Origin: Collybiopsis luxurians FD-317 M1
Lineage: Eukaryota; Basidiomycota; Agaricomycetes; Agaricales; Omphalotaceae
Direction: 5' to 3'
Assembly (NCBI GenBank): GCA_000827265.1
Contig: KN834750.1
Coordinates: forward strand, 682,001 to 746,000
DNA length: 64,000 nt
Part shown: positions 24,701 through 35,246 of the stretch, in pieces
Numbering within the stretch: the stretch's first letter is position 1
Layout: every line of letters begins with the position of its first letter
Notes under the pieces: model-generated
Database searches by the model: none
Seen by the model: the letters and a program-made list of their open reading frames with translations, nothing else
What the model was told of the DNA's origin: nothing
Position numbers and translations under genes: made by a program

Positions 24701-25686
24701 CTCCAATTCGAGATCAACAATGCTATCCAACGCTTTAGATCCCCATAATGCAGTGGTGCCGGCCCTGACTGTACGCAGTGAAGAAGTTGACGTAAGAGAC
24801 GAAGGAAGTGGAAGCGAAATCTGTGTAGTTTTGGCTCTAGAGATCTTGTAAGAATAGATTTGCCTTTTTCTGGAATAGCCATACCCTTTCTCCGGTTGAT
24901 TGGTCACCAAGAGTCGAACGGGCTTGTCTGAGCCTAAACCAGAGCAAGGTCCCAATGCATAGGCATTTAAGAGAGCCAAAGCTTTGCCGAATTCACGTTT
25001 GATATTTCGTTCGAGTTCTTTACGCCGTACAGGAAGAGGTATAAAGGGGGCTGTCAATGTAACCGTTGTACCGCGCTGAAATCCGATCCGGTAAACACCT
25101 CGATTCAAGTTAGAAGATACTCACCTGTCTTACTGCCTTTGCTTTCGACTTGACCTCACCTCGCTTGTCCAGCTCGAGAACGGCACCCATCGGTGCTTTG
25201 TCGATTGCTGCAGTAGTAACCGTTACGCTTTCGCATAAAGCACATAACGAGGACAAGGCCTCTCCTCGAAATCCGAAAGAAGTCAGAGTCGTCAAGTCGT
25301 GAAACGCGGACAACTTGGAGGTGTGGTGTTTTCTGCCTGCATTACGGTTAGATTAGAAATAGAATAGAAAAGAAAGCCTGAACTGCACCAATGCTATCAA
25401 AATCCGTCTCTGAAATACCACTTCCATTGTCAACGACTTCGATGCTTTTCAATCCATAGTTTTTGAAGCGGATTTCTGTCGTCCCGGGTAAATGAGAAAG
25501 GGAGGAGTACAAAGAAAATGACACACCAATATTATTCGCTCCAGCATCCAGACTGTTTTCGACGAGTTCTTTTACCGCCGTCTGAAGATCTATCACAACT
25601 TGGCCAGAGGTGATACGGTGGACAGAGCTGCTGTCAATGGCTCTGATATTCCCGCCACCTGTGGAAGATGTCGATTGGGAAGACAT
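21798..25686 (-). CDS. PMS1: DNA mismatch repair endonuclease PMS1 (PMS2 type)
   Basis: The MutL-alpha partner of MLH1, with a latent nicking endonuclease. The start at 25686 leads into the GHKL ATPase with [11 protein letters not shown] (motif I, about 25550), VVDNGSGI (II, about 25430) and [10 protein letters not shown] (III, about 25260). The transducer domain follows (24.2-25.1 kb), then about 400 disordered acidic/Ser residues (22.8-24.1 kb). The C-terminal domain has [10 protein letters not shown] and the metal-binding endonuclease motif [12 protein letters not shown] (about 22565), plus [10 protein letters not shown] and the zinc-site motif NCPHGRP (about 21910). These establish the PMS2-type, nuclease-competent subunit rather than MLH1. 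Introns are short. Two ACGCGT sites lie 64 and 74 bp upstream of the ATG. Confidence 0.96.
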
Positions 25687-26225
25687 GATGTCCTTAGAGG
25701 GAGGTCCGAGGAAAAGAACGATCAGTCACATTATGTCACAAGACATCAGACGCGTCGCTACGCGTCCTCAAAGCTTGACAAACAACACTAAATGTTCCGA
25801 CGTCCGATATTCAACTTAACACTGATTCCAATGCAAGCAAGTCCTGCCCTCATGCCTATGGCCCCCTTGTAGAAGCGTAGCAGTGCATTCTCTCTCATTT
25901 TACATGAACTCATGCCTACATTTTCCGGAAGTTGTGAAGATTAATGTGTATCATGTATAATGTGACCTTGTTGACTTCATAGTAAACATTTACTGCTGCC
26001 TCATTATCTTCACCTCAGCCTCAAAGTACCCTGGGGTACAGCAAATTTTCAGCTCAAAGCTAGTAGTATTGCTATATAAAACATACATGAAAGTACATAT
26101 TATTGAGAAACATGTCATGAATCAACAAGCAAGTTATTGAATTGTATGAACAAGATCAGAAGAAACACAATGGCCAGATACTTTCTGGGGAGGGAGACTT
26201 GACTCATGTTGGATTGTGAATTTTC
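25687..26225. other. Intergenic region upstream of PMS1
   Basis: About 540 bp. The part next to PMS1 should be its promoter and contains the ACGCGT pair listed separately. The rest is AT-rich with no open frame I would defend. The change in texture at about 25.85 kb, towards repetitive and AT-rich sequence, precedes the RG-rich ORF and CRN-like gene. Confidence 0.4.
25750..25765. promoter_or_regulatory. Paired ACGCGT (MCB-like) sites upstream of PMS1
   Basis: ACGCGT occurs at 25750-25755 and 25760-25765. The copies are exactly 10 bp apart, one helical turn, and 64-79 bp upstream of the PMS1 ATG. ACGCGT is the MluI cell-cycle box bound by MBF at fungal S-phase genes. Binding here is inferred. 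Confidence 0.45.
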
Positions 26226-26270
26226 TACTCACAGTATCGGCGCTTAGTTTGTTTTGACTGAGTAGAAAAT
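26220..26270. repeat. 12-bp perfect inverted repeat
   Basis: ATTTTCTACTCA at 26220-26231 is matched by its reverse complement at 26259-26270, with a 27-bp loop. It lies at the 3' end of the RG-rich ORF. It may be a 3'-end hairpin or the edge of an old element; no target duplication is visible. Confidence 0.5.
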
Positions 26271-26846
26271 CTTTGAATAAATGTTAGATGAGTGATCAGG
26301 CATCATAAAAGTAACAGTAACTCACTCTAGGTCCATAAGGACATGGTAAACTCCAAGAAACTGAATAGGAGGGAACCCTTGCTTATGGGTGGACTTGACC
26401 TCAACCTCAGGCTCACTCTCAGGAAGCTCAAGAGTGACCACAGGCTCAACCTCAGGAGTGACCTGCAGAGTGACCTCCTCACCCATGTCATGCACCTTTT
26501 CTTTCCCTTTCCTGCTTTTTCCTGCCTGTGATCCCCCCTGAGTCCTGGAAGTCCCCCTGGTGGTGTCAGCCCTTCCGCTTCCACTTCCACTTCCCCTCCC
26601 CCTCCCCCTCCCCCTCCCCCCCCCTCTCCCTCTCCCTCTCCCCCTCCCACTTGCCCTGGAACTTGCCACAGTCAGGGTTTGCTCCTCACTCAAATTTTCA
26701 TCCTCATCCCTGCTCATGTTTCCATCCCCACCCACATTTTCTTCCCCTTCAGTGTTCTTCATCTTCATCTTCATCTTCTTGGTCAATCTTTTGGGCTGAA
26801 ACATTGAAGAGGTTGAAGAAACAGAAGAAGATTGAGCAGGAGACAT
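26226..26846 (-). CDS. RG/SG-repeat and acidic low-complexity protein (orphan)
   Basis: An open frame from the ATG at 26846 to a stop at 26322, or, if GTGAGT..AAAG is spliced, about 18 residues further to a TAG at 26226. The protein is strongly biased: a Ser-rich start, a lysine block (KKMKMKMK), an acidic stretch, a run of about 35 RG/SG dipeptides encoded by a pure polypurine tract, then an E/V/P-rich tail. I recognise no domain. It begins 28 bp after the CRN-like stop on the same strand, so it could be that gene's 3' neighbour, a transposon-derived fragment, or a spurious frame over a microsatellite. Composition differs from all neighbours. Expression is doubtful. Confidence 0.35.
26591..26648. 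repeat. 58-bp pure polypyrimidine tract (C-rich on +)
   Basis: Only C and T occur from 26591 to 26648, mostly CCCCCT and CCCTCT units, next to further CCACTT repeats. On the minus strand it encodes the Arg-Gly run of the orphan ORF. Such mirror-like tracts can form triplex DNA and vary in length. Confidence 0.8.
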
Positions 26847-26873
26847 GGTACTTGGGATGAGGGTAACAATATG

Positions 26874-28640
26874 TTAAACAGGATCAGGATAAATGAGATT
26901 GGGGGGGATAGAGACAGGCAGTTGGATTGACACAGAGTTAATTGCCACAGGAGACAGAAATATATATTCAATGCTCTTGATGCCTCGATCCCAGAGCCAC
27001 CAGAGCCCTTCTTTACTGACACTGTGCCTAAAAGAAATTGTTCCTTGAATGAGCACAATGTGTCCATTGGCTCTTACCCATATGGAGTCAAATGTGGCAA
27101 AATTTTTAGCCCACGGAATATAATAGGTGTTCTCTTGAAATTTGAAGACCTCGTTGGTGTGGAAACGAATCATGGGTATATTGGAAGGGATTGAAAAGGT
27201 ATGGAGTGTGGATTCATTGCCAGGACTGGACCAGGTCCGCATCATCTGATCAGCGGAAGGCTCATTTCTGGGTTTCATGCAATGGCAGGGAAGATCGCGA
27301 CCAGAACAAAGATAGTGGTGGTACTGAGTATCGAACAAGTATGCCGCTACCGTCTTGGCAGAGATGTCTGAATTTTGCATCAGTCGGGAGAAAACTTCGA
27401 ATTGGTTCCCTTGCTCTTGTTTGACAATTGCTTTCCAGACTATTTCCATGATGAACTCCGATGCTGGCCTGATTTCGTATTCCATCCTATCAGCGTCGGT
27501 CAAGGGATATACGGATGCAAAGAAATGGCTGATCTGTAAATTGACCGAGGGTAATTGAGGGGCCCAGCCACTGGTGGCGTCGACTGCATGCCCTTCGATG
27601 AGGTAGTCAAAATTGAGTTTCTGCATGTTCGACCTTAAGATGCTAATCATTGAATCCAGCTTGTTTCCCTTTACATAAGCGTCTCGGGCAGAGCTTCCAA
27701 GCTTCTCCTGGAAAGAAACCAACTGCTCTACCGTCGCCCCTCTGTTTGGTCGGACTTGTACTTGGAGACTGTGAGAAGAGTAAGACTAACATCCTGAGCT
27801 GAGTCCGCAGCTTACCCAGCAATAAGTTCACCCGGCGACCATTCCCGCATGAAAAAGAAGCTTGCACCGGCCTTCTGGGCCCATTCAAGTCGTTGTCTCG
27901 GCGAGGCCGCTTGCATTATGAAGTAGTTTAGATCATATATTGAAACAGGAATATCAATGATCAAGTTGTTGGAATCGAAAAGAAACCACGTCGCTCGTGG
28001 TACATGATCTGTAAAATATTCCGACTCGAAATCATCCAGTTTGAAGTTTGCCATATACAACTTCTTATCCTTCCATAAGTATATTGGTCCAAGTTTGCAA
28101 AACAGGGTTGGAAGATTTGCAGCGATCCTGAGTACCCACAAGTAGCATAAAAAGGTTGTTTTACCTTGTCAGTCAACTGGTCAGAAACATTTGATGTTGT
28201 GAAAGGATTTAGAACTCACCGATTCCCGGAAGACCGGTAATAATGAGCCTTTCTCTTCCAAATGTTTTGTTCGTAAGAAATGGATTTGGGTACTGACCAG
28301 GATTAGTGAGCAGAGTTTTGGTGGGGGTGAAGGGAATGATGTTTTGTTTACTGTCAGACAGAAAAGTGAGTAAAATCCTTAACAAAATGGGTGTCACCAC
28401 ATACTGTTCATCAGCGGCTATCCACTGAAGAATAGCGAGGAGGGCGTCGTGGTACTCCTGACGAACCATAAGCTTCATGGGTTGCCCATCATCATCATCA
28501 AATATCGGTTTCTTATTTGGATCTTGGAACGTCCAGATGTGCGTAGGAGCATCAATATTCGGATAAGAGTTCTCGACTTCGGTCCACATAAAAGTTGTGT
28601 TGATATGGCTTTCTTTCTCTATCCAGGGTGCAGTTGCCAT
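26874..28640 (-). CDS. CRN/RHS-like P-loop NTPase with C-terminal nuclease-like domain
   Basis: The start at 28640 gives a 75-residue N-terminal segment (MATAPWIEKESH) unlike the oomycete LxLFLAK header. Then come FGRERLIITGLPGIG and, across an intron at 28165-28219, KTTFLCYLW, which restores an intact Walker A (GLPGIGKTT). ATWFLFDSNN looks like a Walker B strand, followed by the family-typical SPRQRLEWAQKAGASFFFM and WSPGELIAG. After further introns the C-terminal half ends in a block (YYIPWAKNFATFDSIWV, then IVLIQGTIS) with the Asp and Q-x-T spacing of the PD-(D/E)xK-like domain of Crinkler/RHS proteins. The full protein is about 500 residues. In other eukaryotes this family includes secreted effectors and transposon-linked proteins; no signal peptide is visible here. 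Family assignment is by pattern memory. Confidence 0.65.
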
Positions 28641-29023
28641 GATGGATAAAGGACAAGGTGACAGTATGACACCACACACGATAGCTTTCCCGTTCTGGGC
28701 GCTTAATGTCTTTCAAGCAAGTCACGCCGAAGTTACGGGAAATCTGCTAATAGTTCAATTGTCCCTATCTCGAGGAAAATAACAAGTATAACAACAGTAG
28801 CGCCGTTTAGCACAGCAATGCCCGCTCCCTCCTACATAGACAGCTCAAGTCGTACCATTTAGTATGTATGTTACATGTAAGAACCAGGAGGATATAAATT
28901 ATACTTGACATACATGGATTCATATACATACTTGATCTAAATTGTTATAGTACAGTCAATGCAGGAGAGGAAGAAGCAGATTACAGGGTAATAAAACAAA
29001 AACGATATACGGGAACAGCACGA
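28641..29023. other. Intergenic region between the CRN-like gene and RNR1
   Basis: About 380 bp. It should hold the CRN-like gene's promoter and the RNR1 3' end. It is AT-rich with ATGTAT-type repeats near 28860-28930. I see no gene or clear repeat. Confidence 0.4.
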
Positions 29024-32000
29024 TTAGCCAGAGCACATCAAGCACGCCTCCTTGTTCTCGATTGAGCAAAGTAGTTTAGCCTCCTCATACTCGCGCTCCT
29101 TCTGTCTTTTAAGAGCAGCGGCAAATTCTGGGTCAGCTTCAGCAGCCTTCTTTTGCTTCTCGTCAATCGATAGCTTTTCCAGTGCAGAACTGACGTCCGA
29201 AGTGGGAGTTGCAGGAGGACGGGATGACGACGAAGAAAGGGAGGGTGTTGATGAACCAGAGGAGAGCGAAGGAGTGAAGCTGCGCTCGACCTGAGGAGTG
29301 ACGGGCGGCTTCACACTAGAGTTCAACTCCGTCGTCTTTTTCTCTGTCGCAGCTTTTACCTGGTGCTTCTTGGCGTCCTTCAGCACAGCCGCATCAACGG
29401 TGAACTGGATGGCCTGGGCCGCAGGCTTCGTTCTCAAGTAATACATGCCAGTCTTCAGGCCTTTCTTCCACCCATAAAAGTGCATACTCGTAAGTTGACC
29501 TATAGTTGGGGATGCGAGATGGACATTAAGACTTTGAGATTGACAGATGTAAGCTCCACGGTCAGCAGCGAGATCGAGAACTTTCTTCTGGGAAATTTCC
29601 CAGACAGTCTTGTAGATAGCCTTGATGTTGTCTGGGATACCAGGAATGTTTTGGACAGAACCGTTGTGGGCAATAAGCATGTTCTTCATGTCATCATTCC
29701 AAAGGCCAAGATCTACTAGGTCACGGAGGAGCCAGGGACAGACGACTTGGAATTCTCCGGCAAGAACACGACGGGTGTAGATATTGCTGTAAAAGCAAGG
29801 TTAGCAATAACAAAGGGTAGAAAAACTTGGCAGAACACACCTAGTATAAGGCTCAAAACACTCATTGAATCCAAGCATCTGACTAGTTGACGCAGTTGGC
29901 ATCGGGGCCGTCAGGAGCGAGTTCCTCATGCCGTACTTGGCGATATTCTCCTTCAACGTCTGCCAGTCCCACATGTCCGTAGGGGTAACACCCCACAGAT
30001 CAAATTGCAACTGGCCTTGTTGAGCAGGACTGCCGACCCACGCCTCATACGGACCGTCGGTCTTGGCTATCTCGCAACTAGCTTCACAAGCTCCGTGGTA
30101 GATCGTTTCAAAGATCTTCAAGTTTAGTTCCTTGGCCTCGGGAGAGTCGAAGGGCATTTTGAGCGCCATAAAAGCGTCGGCGAGACCCTGAACACCGATA
30201 CCTATGGGACGGCTACGCATGTTGGAACGGCGAGCTTCGGGAATAGGATAATAGTTCCGGTCAATAACGCGATTAAGGTTGAACGCAACAGTTCTGGCAA
30301 CGTCGTGAAGTTTTTGGAAGTCGTAGACAGATTGACCCGAGGCGTCTTTGGTGATGAAAGTGGGAAGGGCAAGGGAAGCGAGATTACAGACGGCAGTCTC
30401 ATCAGGAGAAGAATACTCGACGATCTCGGTGCAGAGATTGGATGACTTGATCGTACCGAGATTCTTTTGATTGGATTTGGCTAAAAGTACTTTAGCTAAA
30501 GCCCATGATAAAGTAAACACGAACATACCATTGCAAGCATCTTTGTAACACATGAAAGGATTACCTGTCTCGATTTGTGCCTCGAGGACGTGGTACCAGA
30601 GCTTTTGAGCGGGAATGGTTTCGCGAGCTCGACCCTCTTGCTCGTAACGCTCGTAGAGAGCCTCAAATTCTTCTCCATAAACCTCATGGAGACCAGGAGC
30701 TTCGCTTGGGCAGAACAAAGACCACTGTCCATTAGCCTCGACGCGCTTCATACTAAGAAAGAGATCAGAGAAAGAACAAAAGATCTGGTACCATAAACAA
30801 CTTACAATAGATCAGGAATCCAAAGAGCATAGAACAGATCGCGCGCACGAACTTCCTCTTTACCATGATTCTTCCTCAAGTCAATCATGGCAAAGATATC
30901 AGCGTGCCAGGGTTCGAGGTAGATGGCAAAAGCCCCGGGACGCTTGTTGCCACCTTGATCGACGTACCGAGCCGTGGCATTGTAGGCACGAAGCATCGGC
31001 ACGATACCGTTCGAGTATCCATTCGTACCGGCGATATAGGAGCTGAAGAAGAATGATATTAATATACGAAAAGTAACAGCCAGGAGACACATACCCAGTA
31101 GCCCGGATATTATGGATGCTAATACCGATACCACCCGCCGACTTGCTAATAAGAGCGCAGTTCTTCAAAGTATCGTATATACCCTCGATCGAGTCGTCCT
31201 TCATGCAAACAAGGAAACAAGAAGACATCTGCGGATAGGGTGTGCCAGCATTGAACAGAGTAGGAGTAGCGTGTGTAAAGTATCGTTCGGACATGAGATT
31301 GTACGTTTCAAGAACATGTTCAATATCATCGCCATGAATCCCAACAGCAACGCGCATGATCATATGCTGCGGTCGTTCGGCGATACGACCATTGAGACGA
31401 ATGAGATAAGATCGTTCGAGGGTTTTGAATCCAAAGCTATGGAAAATTAAGGAAAAATAGTGGCGCAGATTGAAACAGACATACTAGTTGTAACTGAAAT
31501 CGCGATTATAGATGATAGCAGAATCGAGGACCTCTTTGTGAGCCATGACAGTTCGATAAGTCTCTTCGGAGACCATGGGAGCTGATTTTCCGGTCTTGGG
31601 GTTAATGTATTCATAGAGGTCAGTGATGACTGAGGAAAAGTTCTTCTTGGTCTCCTTGTGCAGATTTGAGACAGCAATACGAGCAGCGAGGATGGCGTAG
31701 TCGGGATGTTTTGTGGTGAGATAAGCAGCTGTCTCGGCTGCAAGATTCTGTATAAAAGAAAGATGAATCAAGGCTAGGGAGAAAAAGAAAATGCGCTTCA
31801 CTCACGTCGAGTTCGACTGTAGTAACCCCTTGATACACGCCTTGCACGACCTTCTGTGTAACTCTGGAGAACGTTGAGAAAAGATTCGTGAGAATACGCG
31901 AGTCGACGCACTCTATAGGGTCGACATAATTCATATCGAGCCCGTAACATAACTTGTCAATGCGAGAAGTGATCTAGACAGCGCAATGAGTAAGAGCGCG

Positions 32001-32214
32001 TCGCCCAAGAGATTACAAGCTCCACACCTTGTCGAATTGGATCCGCTCTTTGCGTCTGGAATTTTTAATATTAGTCGCGCTCCTATGAGGTTGAGCGAGG
32101 TCATGCTCACCCATCTGGAACGATGACAAAAAAAAGCTAATCAGCGCCATTGCTTGGAGGTAGAAAGGGTTGCAGTGACTTACCGCGTTTGTAGACATAG
32201 GCCATGTTGCTCAT
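29024..32214 (-). CDS. RNR1: Ribonucleoside-diphosphate reductase large subunit RNR1
   Basis: Catalytic and allosteric subunit making dNDPs from NDPs in the cytosol. The start at 32214 gives [20 protein letters not shown], the ATP cone; the residues DG span a 4-nt microexon (32111-32114). Then come [26 protein letters not shown] (with the first active-site Cys), [16 protein letters not shown], a [14 protein letters not shown] loop, the [23 protein letters not shown] active site, [36 protein letters not shown], and [18 protein letters not shown] Ser/Pro-rich linker (about 29.2 kb) precedes the C-terminal CLMCSG, whose CxxC re-reduces the active site. All expected residues are present, so it should be functional. 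About ten introns. Confidence 0.97.
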
Positions 32215-32658
32215 AATGAAAGAGGGGAGGAGGTGGTGGTGGAGGGGGAAGATGGTGAAACAAGAAAAGTGCAACGCGGTAGCCTTATAAATTATTTTCG
32301 TGACGTGACGGCACACGATGCACGTGTAACCGATTTCAATTGTTCAACGAGGTCATTCTGGTTAGATTTCGGTTAAAATGGTCAATAAACGTTTGGAAAA
32401 AGGGATTTAATAGATTTATTGTATCTTTTACACGTTTTTACACGTTTATAATATTCAAAACGCGCTTTTATAGTGTAAAATTGAAGATTCAACAAAGCGC
32501 GTTATTTGTTTCTATGTATGCGTGTATGAGTCAATCAGCAAATTCGGCATTGCGCCGTCAAGTCACGTGGTATGATAACGCGTTTGTTCAACTGCAAACG
32601 GTTTCACGCGTCTCATGTTGGCAAGCGGGGTTGAATCCTTTCTACCATCCATCTTGTT
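32215..32658. other. Divergent promoter region RNR1 / orphan gene
   Basis: About 440 bp between divergent starts. It contains CACGTG at 32564-32569, two ACGCGT sites (separate entry), several other ACGCG-containing words and an AT-rich middle. No coding frame is supported. Confidence 0.45.
32578..32611. promoter_or_regulatory. Two ACGCGT (MCB-like) sites in the RNR1 divergent promoter
   Basis: ACGCGT at 32578-32583 and 32606-32611, about 365-395 bp upstream of the RNR1 ATG and 50-80 bp upstream of the opposing ORF. MBF control of ribonucleotide reductase genes is established in yeasts; here it is inferred, and the sites may serve the opposite gene instead. Confidence 0.4.
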
Positions 32659-33423
32659 ATGGAGTATCCACCACCAGCAGAAATCCGCTCCCCATCTCCA
32701 ACAAGCTCTGTGGGCAGCACACATCCAGACGACCAGACTTCCTTGTCAGACTTGGAATTGATGGAATTCCAGTTTGAGCAAAAATGGGAAACCAGAATCG
32801 GTCTCGGTCAGCCAGCTCAACATGAGACCGAGGCTACAAGAGATCCTTTATTACCACGTCCTCCCCCAGGCTCAGAAGAAGAAAGATGCAAGTCCAGTTT
32901 GTTTCCTTCTTTATTGCATATTTACAACATGCCCTCTTCTTCAGTAAGCTACGAACGAATCCTTCAAAACCTCCGGCAACGAGTCCAGCAGTTACACGAA
33001 AATGTAATTTTTGAGCAAACGTTGCTTCAAGGATCTAAAGCCGCACTCGAAACACCTGTCTATGCGCGCGATATTGATGCTATTATGCGGAGCATGATGG
33101 GTCCTTCCTCTTCCTCTTCTTCCGTCTCAGTCCCTGCATTCCCCAATGCCACCTCAACTCCTTTTACCCAACAAACCCAGCCATCCACGTACCATTCTTC
33201 CGCCGCTGATGGAGACACGACCAACGGTCCCTGGAACAATCCCGAAGTGACTAGAGGTGGGTACGGAGGAGGGATGCATTTGGATGCATTTGCTAGAGTC
33301 CCCAACGCTTATGGACAAGGATATGGCGGCAACTCTGCTGATACAATGTTTATGGTGCCACAGCCGCAAATTTCCCCTGGGCAGGGTAGAAGAAATAGAG
33401 GGCGGACTACAGGGAGAAGATGA
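32659..33423 (+). CDS. Uncharacterised protein with short coiled coil
   Basis: An open frame of 254 codons from the ATG at 32659. The N-terminal third is Pro/Ser/Glu-rich. A heptad-like helix follows (YERILQNLRQRVQQLHENVI, then FEQTLLQGSKAALE). The rest is low-complexity (Ser, Thr, Gln, Gly) and ends in a basic GRRNRGRTTGRR. A GT..AG segment at about 32896-32941 could be an alternative intron. I do not recognise a domain. Position opposite RNR1 and codon use like its neighbours suggest a real gene. Nucleic-acid binding through the C-terminal RG-type tail is only a possibility. Confidence 0.55.
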   Translation: MEYPPPAEIRSPSPTSSVGSTHPDDQTSLSDLELMEFQFEQKWETRIGLGQPAQHETEATRDPLLPRPPPGSEEERCKSSLFPSLLHIYNMPSSSVSYERILQNLRQRVQQLHENVIFEQTLLQGSKAALETPVYARDIDAIMRSMMGPSSSSSSVSVPAFPNATSTPFTQQTQPSTYHSSAADGDTTNGPWNNPEVTRGGYGGGMHLDAFARVPNAYGQGYGGNSADTMFMVPQPQISPGQGRRNRGRTTGRR

Positions 33424-33873
33424 CGGACAGACGAATTCGTGGACTTACTTGTATCATTCACTCTTGTAGCATGACGGATTATTAGACAAAGTCATAATGT
33501 AAAACTCGGTTGAGTCGACCTGTGAAAGGAAGAACATTAGACCTATATAATCGATCCAGCGAAGCAAGCGAAAAAAGAAAAAAAAAAAGGTCAGGTTGCA
33601 AATTATTCAACTCTCATCCAGCGTCGGTTACTTGGAGATGCTGAATCCAAGAAACACAGACATCAATGGTATCGAGAATGGTGCTTGTTTTCATCAGGGA
33701 AAAGAAAAAGATGACTGATACTCACTGAAGCTGAACAGTCGGTAAACCACTCAAAATTTTCTAATTTCAATGGGCGGATAATTGCGGGCCGTGTCTTTCG
33801 CTTTATCTAAGTTGGCATAATATGGCGCAAGCGAGCTTTGCGTCTTGCTCTCAGCCTCCATCTTCTTTCAAGC
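33424..33873. other. Intergenic region upstream of the aldo-keto reductase
   Basis: About 450 bp with an A-rich run at about 33570-33590. It should contain the 3' end of the orphan gene and the reductase promoter. No gene or repeat is evident. Confidence 0.4.
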
Positions 33874-35149
33874 ATGTCCATAACACTGAATGATGGCCAC
33901 AAGGTAGTTCTCCATTCAGCAGAGGCTCACTCATCCCCATTCTGGTCAGATTCCAGGACTCGCTTATGGAACTGGCTCCAAAATGAAGTTCCACGACATT
34001 ACCGAGTACATTGGGCAAGCTATTGAAAAGGGCTTTTCTCATATTGATACTGCGTCCTGTTTGTAGCGCCTCTATGTTCCTTCCTACTCGAACCCATTTC
34101 AGTTCTGCTCCTAGATTATGAAACAGAGGAGTACGTCGGTAAAGCTATCAAAGAGAGCGGATTAGCCCGTTCCGAACTTTACGTTGCCACCAAGTATCTC
34201 AGCACGAGCCCAGTTTGCGAGAATATTAGAGAAAGTTTATCCTCTGTGGGCCACTTAATCTTGTTCATCGCTCTTATCCAACTCACGCACTCTTAGCTTG
34301 GCTTGGAATACGTAGATTTGTATCTAATTCATCAGCCTCGAACAGTTCCTAATGTTCCTGACTTGTGGAAAGAATTCGAAGAGGTGAAGAAAGAAGGTTT
34401 GGCAAAGTTGGTACATTCCACAACGTTGTTTCTAGCGTCTCATCTCTACTGATAAGGAGCATCGGGGTCAGCAACTTGATCGACCCGCAAGAGCTGGAGG
34501 ATCTGATCAAGGTTTCGAACGTCATACCCGCTGTAAACCAGGCAAGAGGAGTGCGCGAATTTGGAATACTTTATTCTGAACTCTGTCGTTTAGATCAAGT
34601 TACATCCGTATAATTATCAAGAGATGAAGCCTATTCTAGACGCATGCGCAAAGCATCACGTCACAGTGGAAGCCTACAGCAGTCTCTCGTAAGTCGTTTG
34701 CCTGATTCTTTCAGTGTCCATCCTTCAACGTTTTCAGCCCGATTACCACCTACCCTGGTGGGCCCGTTGACGTACCACTCAAGGCCGCTGCTGAAAGAAT
34801 CGGTGCAACCCCTACGCAGGTGATATTTCTATGGGTCAAAGCCAAAGGCGCAGTCATCGTAACGTAGGTTACTTCACGGTCGAGGATGGAGCAGAGTCTG
34901 AATTTGTACAGGACAACGACCAATCAAGCGCACATGGAGGAATATCTTGCCGTCAATGATTTACGTGCGTCTGAGAATTGAGTTGACCTGTGTTCGGCTT
35001 ATTCATGTTACACAGCGCCTTTGACGGCTGAGGAAGTTGCTGCCATTGACTCTGCAGGTGCTCAAGGTCCTCCTTCGAGGGCGACGTTTGGAATTGTAGC
35101 GAGCATTGGATTGTTGTGTATGTATGCACTTGGAAGGATGTACACGTAG
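33874..35149 (+). CDS. Aldo-keto reductase with hydrophobic C-terminal tail
   Basis: NADPH-dependent carbonyl reductase. The start at 33874 gives MSITLNDGHK; an intron at about 33904-33948 joins it to IPGLAYGTGSKMKFHDITEY. The catalytic tetrad is present across exons: Asp in FSHIDTAS, Tyr in YETEEYVGKA, Lys in YVATKYL, and His in DLYLIHQPR. The cofactor region follows (SIGVSNLI, NQIKLHPYNYQEMKP, YSSLSPITTYPGGPV). After the barrel, about 20 C-terminal residues (FGIVASIGLLCMYALGRMYT) form a likely tail anchor, which is unusual for soluble AKRs. The TAG is at 35147. About seven short introns. The substrate is not predictable. The SNF1 beta subunit starts 97 bp downstream. Confidence 0.9.
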
Positions 35150-35246
35150 AATATATATATGAATACCGGGCCGAAAACTCCGAACAGGGGTATTGTAGGG
35201 TAGCAGATAATAGATCCGACATTCTTGTTGACCGCCATCTCCATCG

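Noticed and set aside
26560..26799. Plus-strand PLPLPLP-repeat frame
   Set aside because: A by-product of the polypyrimidine tract; the repeat is the real feature.
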